Shown here: piece by piece, positions 1 to 6,314 of the stretch | Layout of the letters: each line of letters begins with the position of its first letter | How positions within the stretch are numbered: the stretch's first letter is position 1 | Assembly: GCA_030597965.1 (NCBI GenBank) | Contig: JAUVQU010000053.1 | Location: 1-12,382 of the forward strand | Length of the DNA stretch: 12,382 bases | Direction: 5' to 3' | DNA from: Cellvibrionaceae bacterium | GTDB lineage: Bacteria; Pseudomonadota; Gammaproteobacteria; Pseudomonadales; Cellvibrionaceae | Position numbers and translations under genes: made by a program | Notes under the pieces: generated by a model | Databases searched by the model: none | What the model was told of the DNA's origin: nothing | What the model saw: the letters and a program-made list of their open reading frames with translations, nothing else

Positions 1-73
1 AACTACTGAAATTTATACGCACGTAGTAAATCGTGGAGGGAATGGTGTTATCAGTCCATCAGATAGACTTTAA
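1..73 (+). CDS. intI: Integron integrase (IntI-type tyrosine recombinase), C-terminal end only
   Basis: Only the last 23 codons (positions 2-70) and the TAA stop (71-73) lie in the window. They encode a tail with IYTHV, where the Tyr codon at 14-16 is the expected catalytic nucleophile of tyrosine recombinases, followed by NRGGNGV and SPSDRL. The combination of YTHV, then RGG-x-GV, then SP-x-D-x-L is what IntI integrases carry at their C-terminus; XerC/XerD end quite differently after the active-site Tyr. IntI proteins recombine attC cassettes with attI. In integrons intI is transcribed away from the cassette array, so the array, if present, would be to the left of the window, and the DNA to the right is ordinary flank. 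It could also be a solitary IntI-like integrase without cassettes. The family call rests on a short stretch read by eye. Confidence 0.72.
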   Translation, partial: TTEIYTHVVNRGGNGVISPSDRL

Positions 74-162
74 CAGTCCGAATATATTACGCAGTGAGGG
101 GGTACCGACATGTGAATAACCTGAGTTCCATTTTGAAGATTCTTAAAAACAACAGACACTCC

Positions 163-1110
163 TTACTCAAGCCGGTGACTAAATGTAATCAGCGCGCCCC
201 AAAAGTCATTGTCAGAATCGTTAAAACCACCCTCATAAATACTCATTTTAACCGTTTGTTTACGACTCACAGGAAATGCCAGACTAAGGCCCACTTTAGC
301 AATGTGCTGCTTATTGTCGTCTGCCTCACCATTGAGTGAAGTCGAACCTCCGCGGTAATAATTCACATCCAATGAACCCCACATACCGGGGTTAAAAATT
401 CGAATCAGGTGAGTCTCCAGCGAATAAATCGTATCTTGCCCCTTACTTCCATCAGGGTGATCTTTGTTGTCTCCGAACCACCAAAAGCCAGACTCAAGTT
501 CAAAAATCCAGTTTTTACTAAAGCTATTGATGTAGCCCATTTCCGTCTTAGCCGCCCACCGATTTCTGCCTACATTAATCTTCTTATCCTTATCATAATC
601 GCCAGTGGGTGCGGTCACCTTCAGCCCGATGCCCAACTGGGACTCAGGATCCTTGAGCAATGCCCTAAACTCCTCTTTATTCATAGCGGGAGCACCTTTG
701 AGGTTCACGGACAAAGTAACCGAAATATCGCCCTGCCCCTCAAAGTCAGCACTATCGGGAATAAGAGCGTCGGGAGGCAACGGGTAGTCACTGAGGTCCA
801 GCGCGGCGCCAACGGTTCCCCAAACGTAGGGTAGCTCCAAGATATAGTTGGCGGTTCTACCCGCGAAATTAAAAGATTGGAAGTAGGCCAACACAGCGGT
901 ATTAATATCGGCATTCAGCCCTTCAACGGGCAACTCAGGATCTATAAGGATATCGCCACTGCTGTAGGCATAACCTATGCTCACGGCTTTTGTACCGATA
1001 GGAGAAGGCCAATAGGCTCTTGGGGAGAGCTCCTGAGCCAGGCTGGCTTTGCTCAGGGGCAGAAGTAATAGGGTAAAACTAATCAGCAACGGCTTTATTA
1101 TGGCGTTCAT
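163..1110 (-). CDS. Outer-membrane transporter of the MetA-pathway (Phenol_MetA_deg) family
   Basis: The protein has 315 residues. Residues 1-25 form a signal peptide (Lys6, a hydrophobic run 8-19, cleavage likely after S-L-A at 25). The mature N-terminus reads RAYWPSPIGTK then VSIGYAYSSGD, the typical opening of the 'putative MetA-pathway of phenol degradation' outer-membrane family (Pfam PF13557), and the rest alternates short amphipathic strands with Asp/Asn/Gly turns, as expected for a beta-barrel. Members are often found near aromatic-compound catabolism genes and are presumed uptake porins; no substrate can be read here and no catabolic genes are adjacent. The ATG at 1110 has only a weak GGA upstream. 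The protein ends in HRLE, not the terminal aromatic residue usual for outer-membrane barrels. It lies 172 bp downstream of the hydrolase gene on the same strand, so co-transcription is possible but not shown. Confidence 0.8.
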   Translation of the reverse strand: MNAIIKPLLISFTLLLLPLSKASLAQELSPRAYWPSPIGTKAVSIGYAYSSGDILIDPELPVEGLNADINTAVLAYFQSFNFAGRTANYILELPYVWGTVGAALDLSDYPLPPDALIPDSADFEGQGDISVTLSVNLKGAPAMNKEEFRALLKDPESQLGIGLKVTAPTGDYDKDKKINVGRNRWAAKTEMGYINSFSKNWIFELESGFWWFGDNKDHPDGSKGQDTIYSLETHLIRIFNPGMWGSLDVNYYRGGSTSLNGEADDNKQHIAKVGLSLAFPVSRKQTVKMSIYEGGFNDSDNDFWGALITFSHRLE

Positions 1111-1282
1111 GTATCCATTACCATGACAGTGAAATTTTTATTTGAACTAATATTCTAGATTGTCATTCAACGTTTTTCCACTGGCCACAAACAAATATTC
1201 CGCCCCATTTACTGAATACATCCGCCGGGCAGGCGCCCTCCCCTGACAAGAGACCGGGGAGACTATATCTAACCTGATACGC

Positions 1283-2158
1283 TCAGCTTTTAGCTTGTCC
1301 CACCTCTTCATCTGGAGCGGCGAGCTGCCTCAAAATTTCCGCTACTACCTTTCTATTAAACAGCTGCCCGCCATGACCTATTCTGTGCTCCCAGCCTAAA
1401 ATAGAATTATCGGTACTGACTTCTAAATTAGTGACTAACGAGAAATCATCCCTAAAAGAATCGGTGTGATGTACTACCTGATCATATTTTGAATAGATAT
1501 TTAAAACAGGAACCTTTGGCGGCATTTGCAAAATATCGACCATTTCCTCGAATTTCAAATCATCGTGATTCACTTCAGGGAATGTTTCTTTGGAGTAATT
1601 ATTAATTAATTCAAATACTTCCCTTCGGGTTCCTGGCGCCCCAACTGCAATCACCTGTCGCACATCATTGGGGATTAAGTGCGCAACGGCGTAACCATAG
1701 GCTCCCCCCATACTATGACCAACAACCGTTGGGTTTTTACCGGTCATTTTTTTAATTCTTTTAATATCATCAATGACGTGGAGGCCTCGGTCACCAAAAC
1801 CAAGACCGAATTTATTCCTGGTCTCATAGGCCTCAAAAACGTCATAACCAAAAATATCAGCCATTTCCTGCCAGAAAGATAAATCTTCATTTTTACTGAT
1901 AAACCCCGGAATAAAATAAACGGGGTGGCCATCAGAGTCACTCGGTAAATTGCCCAGCGCCCGATCCAAAAGGATGTCTAACTTAGCGAAGCCTTTGATC
2001 TTAAAATCAATACCGGCTCGTATAAAATCGCCTGCAATTTTTAGGAGATTAAAATCTAAACCATCAACTCTCTTGGCAGATTTCAGTATGTTGCTGACAT
2101 CTTTGAGGCGGATTACATCATCCCGCTCTGCCATAAATAACTTTTCGTACGATCCCAC
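1283..2158 (-). CDS. Alpha/beta hydrolase, lipase/esterase-like
   Basis: The protein has 291 residues. An N-terminal helical segment (about 1-75) precedes the hydrolase core. Residues 80-86 (VYFIPGF) give the first core strand and oxyanion region, GHSMGG (147-152) is the nucleophile elbow with Ser149, Asp226 in IYSKYD is the likely acid, and His258 or His262 in EHRIGHGG the base. The family hydrolyses ester or acyl bonds; the substrate cannot be deduced. There is no signal peptide or lipobox, so a cytoplasmic location is most likely. The start is GTG at 2158, chosen because AGGAAGGG lies about 8 nt upstream; the ATG at 2134 has no such site. By eye it is more AT-rich than nfeD next door. The outer-membrane protein gene follows on the same strand. 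Confidence 0.8.
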   Translation of the reverse strand: MGSYEKLFMAERDDVIRLKDVSNILKSAKRVDGLDFNLLKIAGDFIRAGIDFKIKGFAKLDILLDRALGNLPSDSDGHPVYFIPGFISKNEDLSFWQEMADIFGYDVFEAYETRNKFGLGFGDRGLHVIDDIKRIKKMTGKNPTVVGHSMGGAYGYAVAHLIPNDVRQVIAVGAPGTRREVFELINNYSKETFPEVNHDDLKFEEMVDILQMPPKVPVLNIYSKYDQVVHHTDSFRDDFSLVTNLEVSTDNSILGWEHRIGHGGQLFNRKVVAEILRQLAAPDEEVGQAKS

Positions 2159-2216
2159 TTTTTTACCCTTCCTGAATACTTCCGGTTTTTCAAAAATAAA
2201 TTGCCACTAAACCTGT

Positions 2217-2242
2217 GTATGACCCGACAAATGGGGTCATAC
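2217..2242. promoter_or_regulatory. Perfect 9-bp inverted repeat, possible operator or hairpin
   Basis: GTATGACCC (2217-2225) is matched exactly by GGGTCATAC (2234-2242) with an 8-nt spacer. On the + strand it is followed by GGGGCTTTTTT, so it partly resembles a terminator, but no + strand gene ends upstream of it and four G plus a C separate the stem from the T run. An operator for the divergent hydrolase gene, about 60 bp before its start codon, is the alternative. The repeat itself is certain; its role is not. Confidence 0.45.
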
Positions 2243-2336
2243 GGGGCTTTTTTCAACCCAAATAAAGTAAATATGAAAGCCTTAGCTGACCCAACTCATT
2301 GAAGCAGTCAAATTACACTATCCACTAACCATCAAC

Positions 2337-2350
2337 CTGATACAGGTCAA
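2337..2350. promoter_or_regulatory. Possible FNR/ANR-type site upstream of nfeD
   Basis: CTGAT-ACAG-GTCAA matches the FNR/ANR consensus TTGAT-N4-ATCAA at eight of the ten defined positions. It lies about 95 bp before the nfeD start codon. It also overlaps a short palindrome, ACCTG-ATA-CAGGT (2335-2347). A two-mismatch match is weak evidence on its own. Confidence 0.25.
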
Positions 2351-2438
2351 TCAACCCGCTTATAAATCGGGCATTCACTTCCGATCTACGCTTCCCCGTC
2401 TATACTCAAATTAAGATGTCCGCCATTGAGGATAGGTG

Positions 2439-3809
2439 ATGGTTTACACCCGGTACTTAGCAACACTACTCGCATTATTGTGCCTGTCGGCCCCGCAGGC
2501 ACAGACCAATGCCTCCGTGTGGCTAATTGATATCAAAGGCGGCATCGGACCAGCCACAGCCGACCATATGGTGCGCGGCCTGAAGGAGGCGCAACTGGCT
2601 GGCGCCAAGTTGGTGGTGCTGCAAATTGATACCCCAGGTGGACTGGATGCCGCCATGCGCTCAATGATCAAAACCATCCTCGCTTCACCCATTCCAGTCG
2701 CGACCTATGTTGCGCCTAGCGGTGCCCGGGCCGCCAGTGCGGGCACTTACATACTTTATGCCTCCCATATCGCAGCGATGGCACCCGCCACCAATTTGGG
2801 CGCGGCAACACCGGTGCAAATTGGCGCTCCTTCACCCGCCCCAGCGCCCACACCCATCCCAATGCCCGGTGATGAAAAAAAAGATGAGCCTGCTGCCCAG
2901 TCTCAACCACAGCCATCGACCGCTATGGAGCGGAAAATCATTAACGACGCCGTCGCTTATATTGAAGGCCTGGCCACCTTGCGTGGCCGCAATGCCGAGT
3001 GGGCCGTAAAAGCGGTGCGCGAAGGCGCCAGTCTAGCCGCTGAAGAAGCACTTGAACTTAATGTGGTAGACCTTATCGCCGACAGTCTTGATGACCTAAT
3101 GACTCAACTCGATGGCCGCACTGTTACGATTAATAACACTGAGATCACCCTGAAAACCAAAGGCGTTGAAATCTACCACTACCCAATGGACTGGCGCAGT
3201 GAATTTCTGGCCATTATCACCAATCCGAATGTTGCCTACCTATTGATGATGGCTGGCATGTATGGACTGTTCATTGAGTTCTCCAACCCCGGCCTGGGCG
3301 TTCCTGGCGTACTCGGCGCCGTGTGCCTGCTGCTAGCCATGTACGCCTTTCAGGTATTGCCGGTGAGTTATGTGGGGCTCGCACTGATTATCCTCGGGGT
3401 GGGGCTCATGGCCGCAGAGGCTTTTGCTCCCAGCTTCGGAATATTAGGCATTGGCGGCCTCATTGCCTTTGTCTTTGGCTCCATCATGCTGATGGATACC
3501 GATCTGCCCGGCTATCAGATTGCCCTCCCCATTATTGCTACCGTCGCCATCTTCAGTGGCGGCCTGCTGGTCTTTGGCCTGAGCATGATTCTTAAGGCAC
3601 GCAGACAGGATGTCGTCACCGGCTTAAACCACCTGCTGGGACTTACCGGTATTGTCGAATATCCCCATGCAGGTAATGCCATGGTACGGCTGGATGGTGA
3701 ATTATGGCAGGTTAAAAGCGACGCCCCTTTACAGTTGAACGACAAGGTATCGGTCACTGCCTGCGATGGCTTGATACTGCAAGTAAAGAAAGAACACAAT
3801 AACGATTAA
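2439..3809 (+). CDS. NfeD-family membrane-bound serine protease (ClpP class), long form
   Basis: A 456-residue protein with three parts. Residues 1-22 are a signal peptide (cleavage probably after APQAQ). Residues 26-220 are a ClpP/SppA-like periplasmic protease domain: DTPGG at 64-68, and ARAASAGT with the likely nucleophile Ser100 and a partner Lys166 in MERKIINDAVAYIE, matching the Ser-Lys dyad of the archaeal NfeD homologue PH1510. Four to five membrane helices follow (about 255-385), then a C-terminal OB-fold-like NfeD domain (about 395-452). A Pro/Ala/Gln-rich, low-complexity insert (about 130-162) separates the dyad residues. The ATG at 2439 has GAGG 7 nt upstream; the GTG at 2436 is too close to it. 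The slipin gene follows with a TAATG junction, the standard pairing: the protease is thought to cleave the stomatin partner or act in membrane-protein quality control. Confidence 0.93.
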   Translation: MVYTRYLATLLALLCLSAPQAQTNASVWLIDIKGGIGPATADHMVRGLKEAQLAGAKLVVLQIDTPGGLDAAMRSMIKTILASPIPVATYVAPSGARAASAGTYILYASHIAAMAPATNLGAATPVQIGAPSPAPAPTPIPMPGDEKKDEPAAQSQPQPSTAMERKIINDAVAYIEGLATLRGRNAEWAVKAVREGASLAAEEALELNVVDLIADSLDDLMTQLDGRTVTINNTEITLKTKGVEIYHYPMDWRSEFLAIITNPNVAYLLMMAGMYGLFIEFSNPGLGVPGVLGAVCLLLAMYAFQVLPVSYVGLALIILGVGLMAAEAFAPSFGILGIGGLIAFVFGSIMLMDTDLPGYQIALPIIATVAIFSGGLLVFGLSMILKARRQDVVTGLNHLLGLTGIVEYPHAGNAMVRLDGELWQVKSDAPLQLNDKVSVTACDGLILQVKKEHNND

Positions 3810-3820
3810 TGGAGATCGTC

Positions 3821-4585
3821 ATGAGCTTTTTAAGTATTCCTCTCACCCTGATTTTTTTGACAGTGGCTTTGCTCGCATCAATGTTCCGGGTACTCCGCGA
3901 ATATGAACGGGGTGTTATTTTTATGCTCGGTCGATTTTATAAAGTGAAGGGGCCAGGTCTGATCATCGTCATTCCAGTACTGCAACAAATGGTGCGGGTG
4001 GACCTGCGCACCGTGGTTATGGATGTACCCACACAGGATGTGATTTCACGGGATAACGTTTCTGTAAAAGTGAATGCAGTGATTTATTTCCGTGTGGTCG
4101 ATCCAGAAAAAGCCATCATTCAAGTGGAGAATTTTTTCGAGGCTACCAGTCAACTTTCACAGACCACCTTGCGCTCAGTACTGGGCCAGCACGACCTGGA
4201 TGATATGCTGGCAGAGCGGGAAACGCTCAACGCAGACATACAACTTATTCTCGACAAACAGACTGACGCCTGGGGCATTAAAGTCGCCAACGTTGAAATT
4301 AAGCACGTCGACCTTGATGAAAGTATGATTCGCGCCATCGCCAAACAGGCCGAAGCAGAACGGGAAAGACGCGCCAAGGTTATTCATGCCCAAGGGGAGT
4401 TTGAGTCCTCACAAAAATTACTGGAAGCAGCCCAAGTGCTATCTCAACAGGAGGAGGCTATACAACTGCGGTACCTGCAAACTCTGGTGGAAATTGCCGG
4501 GGACAAAAGCTCGACCATTGTCTTCCCAACGCCGATTGATCTAATTAAAAGTTTTACTTCGCCGCCGGAAAAAAATAGCGAGTAG
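3821..4585 (+). CDS. Slipin (stomatin/prohibitin-like, SPFH/Band 7 family)
   Basis: A 254-residue membrane-anchored SPFH protein. An N-terminal hydrophobic helix (about 4-22) is followed by REYERGVIFMLGRF, GPGLIIVIP and RVDLRT, the conserved start of the Band 7 domain (Pfam PF01145). The helical part (about 165-225) is rich in Glu/Arg/Ala (AEAERERRAK) as in the coiled coil that drives oligomer rings, and the tail contains FPTPIDLI, a usual slipin ending. Slipins scaffold membrane microdomains and are the partner and in archaea the cleavage substrate of NfeD. Two starts are possible: ATG at 3809 overlaps the nfeD stop (TAATG), while ATG at 3821 has GGAG six nt upstream. I chose 3821; the longer form would add MEIV. 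Translational coupling with nfeD is likely. Confidence 0.93.
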   Translation: MSFLSIPLTLIFLTVALLASMFRVLREYERGVIFMLGRFYKVKGPGLIIVIPVLQQMVRVDLRTVVMDVPTQDVISRDNVSVKVNAVIYFRVVDPEKAIIQVENFFEATSQLSQTTLRSVLGQHDLDDMLAERETLNADIQLILDKQTDAWGIKVANVEIKHVDLDESMIRAIAKQAEAERERRAKVIHAQGEFESSQKLLEAAQVLSQQEEAIQLRYLQTLVEIAGDKSSTIVFPTPIDLIKSFTSPPEKNSE

Positions 4586-4626
4586 TTTCATAAAAAATAT
4601 AGCGCTTTGTACACGCCCGATTTATT

Positions 4627-4632
4627 TATAAT
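4627..4632 (+). promoter_or_regulatory. Consensus -10 hexamer just before the esterase ATG
   Basis: A perfect TATAAT at 4627-4632. The best -35 candidates (around 4604-4610, containing CTTTG) are poor. If it is used, transcription would begin near 4639, inside the assumed coding sequence, and the ATG at 4634 could not be the start. The surrounding sequence is AT-rich, so a chance match is quite possible. Confidence 0.25.
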
Positions 4633-4633
4633 A

Positions 4634-5338
4634 ATGAAGAGTTTTCAGGGGAAAATTATAAAATTATTTTTTAGGACGAAGAACAACAGTCTGCGTCTGA
4701 CTAATAAAACAACAAGGCTCCTAAAAATAATCTGGCTACTGCCATTATTTCTGATATTCGCTTGTGGCGATCCTGAGAGCCACAAAGCACTTTCCAGCAA
4801 CGCCACGGTTTTAGCCTTTGGTGACAGTGTGACCTACGGCACTGGAGCTAAGAAAGGAGAGGATTACCCGAGTCTACTGAGAGAGAAGACAAACTGGAAT
4901 GTAATCAATGCCGGCATACCTGGGGATACCGCGCAAAAGGCGCAACACCGTCTTGCGCCATTGCTAACCAAGTATCAACCTGACTTAGTCATCGTGGAAC
5001 TTGGCGGAAATGATTTTCTGCGTAAGCACCCTATCAATGAGATACACGAAGCCCTGCGTTCAATCATTCGTCAATCGAGCGACTTCGGGGCCACAACTAT
5101 ATTAATCGCCGTGCCGCAGTTCTCCCTGCTGCGGGCAACAACGGGGACCCTGAATGACTCACCCATCTACGCGGTGCTTGCAGAAGAAGAAAGTGTATTA
5201 TTGGCGGCGGACATTTTTTCCAATGTACTGTCGGATGACAAATTAAAAAACGATCCTATTCACCCCAACGCAGCAGGTTACCGACAGCTCAATCACGAAC
5301 TGATGCTGCTCATGCGCAAGTGGGGATTACTGTATTAA
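4634..5338 (+). CDS. SGNH/GDSL-type esterase lipoprotein (TesA-like arylesterase/lysophospholipase)
   Basis: The SGNH blocks are all visible (numbering from ATG 4634, 234 residues): FGDSVTYG with nucleophile Ser65, NAGIPGDT with oxyanion Gly97, GGND with Asn126, and DPIHPN with Asp207 and His210. This pattern is that of the TesA/arylesterase group, which hydrolyses thioesters, aryl esters or lysophospholipids. A hydrophobic stretch ending LIFAC with Cys44 is a lipobox, so the mature protein is probably lipid-anchored in the envelope; Gly at +2 does not call for inner-membrane retention. The start is uncertain: ATG 4634 leaves an unusually long basic leader of about 33 residues, TTG 4607 makes it longer, and AGGGG at 4647-4651 sits before ATT/ATA codons. 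It follows the slipin gene by 48 bp, so it may share that transcript. Confidence 0.85.
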   Translation: MKSFQGKIIKLFFRTKNNSLRLTNKTTRLLKIIWLLPLFLIFACGDPESHKALSSNATVLAFGDSVTYGTGAKKGEDYPSLLREKTNWNVINAGIPGDTAQKAQHRLAPLLTKYQPDLVIVELGGNDFLRKHPINEIHEALRSIIRQSSDFGATTILIAVPQFSLLRATTGTLNDSPIYAVLAEEESVLLAADIFSNVLSDDKLKNDPIHPNAAGYRQLNHELMLLMRKWGLLY

Positions 5339-5416
5339 ATCACCTCCACTTGTGTCTTCTATAAAAATGGACGAAACTTTGCAGAGCATCGATTTATCCG
5401 ATAGAAGATTTACTCC

Positions 5417-6301
5417 ATGAAATACACCCTACGTCACCTTCAAGTTTTTCTCGCTGTCGCCAAAGACGAAAGCATCAGCCGCGCAGCGGAAGCACTGTCC
5501 ATGTCACAATCGGCTACCAGTGCCGCAGTGCAAGAGTTTGAAAAACGCTATGATATGCAACTTTTTGATCGTAGCCCTAAGCGCTTACAACTGAACAGTT
5601 TTGGTCGGGCTATTCGCAGCGAAGCAGAAGCTTTGATGGCACACGCATTAGAGTTTGATCAAACCCTGAAACAACAACCGGACATGAAATATCTACGCGT
5701 TGGGGCGAGCTACACCATCGGCAATTATCTGGCGATGAATTACCTGGCTGCTTACCGCGCACAGCAACCAGACAGCAAAGTGGAAATTTCTGTCGGCAGC
5801 ACCCCGGAGATTATTGCCAAGGTATTGAACTTCGAAGTAGGCATTGGCCTGGTTGAAGCCGAAGTGAACCACCCAGACTTACAACTGAAGCCTTGGCGTG
5901 AGGATCGCATGTGCTTGTTCTGTAACCCCGACCACCCGCTTGCGAGCAAAAAACGCTTAAGTGATAAGGATCTTTTAAATTGCGATTGGGTTTTACGTGA
6001 AGAAAAATCAGGCCATCGCCAGACATTTGATCGCGCCATGCACGGCCTGTTGTCCAGCCTGAATATCACTCTGGAACTGGGCCACAACGAGGCCATTAAA
6101 AATGCAGTAAAAGCCGGACTGGGAGTCGGTTGCCTTTCTGAGCTTGCCGTAGCAGAAGAAATTGAACACGGGATATTAGTGCCACTGGCCATCCAGCATC
6201 GCGACATGAACCGGCACTTTTATTTTGTTCGGCATAAGCAAGCGCCACCCAACAAGGCCGTTGATCAGTGGATGACCCTATGCGGCGAATTAAAACTATA
6301 A
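5417..6301 (+). CDS. LysR-type transcriptional regulator, YeiE-like
   Basis: A 294-residue LysR-family activator/repressor. The winged helix-turn-helix occupies about residues 1-60 (LRHLQVFLAVAKDES, RAAEALSMSQSATSAAVQEFE, LFDR). The substrate-binding domain begins near residue 92 with LRVGASYTIGNYL, and the later LGHNEAIKNAVKAGLGVGCLS is characteristic of the YeiE/CysB-like branch; the arrangement resembles E. coli YeiE, a regulator reported to respond to sulfite. That relationship is from memory of family motifs, not a search. It starts at ATG 5417 with a weak GAAGA site upstream and stands 78 bp after the esterase gene. Its stop is 13 bp from the stop of the convergent SLC13 permease, so the permease is a natural but unproven target. 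LysR regulators commonly repress their own gene. Confidence 0.9.
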   Translation: MKYTLRHLQVFLAVAKDESISRAAEALSMSQSATSAAVQEFEKRYDMQLFDRSPKRLQLNSFGRAIRSEAEALMAHALEFDQTLKQQPDMKYLRVGASYTIGNYLAMNYLAAYRAQQPDSKVEISVGSTPEIIAKVLNFEVGIGLVEAEVNHPDLQLKPWREDRMCLFCNPDHPLASKKRLSDKDLLNCDWVLREEKSGHRQTFDRAMHGLLSSLNITLELGHNEAIKNAVKAGLGVGCLSELAVAEEIEHGILVPLAIQHRDMNRHFYFVRHKQAPPNKAVDQWMTLCGELKL

Positions 6302-6314
6302 AGACAGAGAAGAA

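Larger units (their letters stand above)
2159..2438. other. Intergenic region between divergent hydrolase and nfeD genes
   Basis: About 280 bp without a convincing gene on either strand; all frames are broken by stops. It must hold promoters in both directions. It contains a perfect 9-bp inverted repeat (2217-2242) and an FNR/ANR-like 14-mer (2337-2350), listed separately. A TATACT hexamer at 2401-2406 is a possible -10 box for nfeD, but no good -35 box was seen at standard spacing. Confidence 0.5.

Noticed and set aside
74..162. Search for attC-like sites or a terminator after the integrase stop
   Set aside because: No RYYYAAC/GTTRRRY core pair and no hairpin with a T run could be seen.
94..339. 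81-codon + strand frame overlapping the end of the MetA-type gene
   Set aside because: Mostly antisense to the outer-membrane protein gene, no motif and no clear ribosome site.
1238..1261. CTCCCC...GGGGAG hairpin after the hydrolase stop codon
   Set aside because: Stem of only 6 bp with 12-nt loop and no T run on either side, so not a convincing rho-independent terminator.
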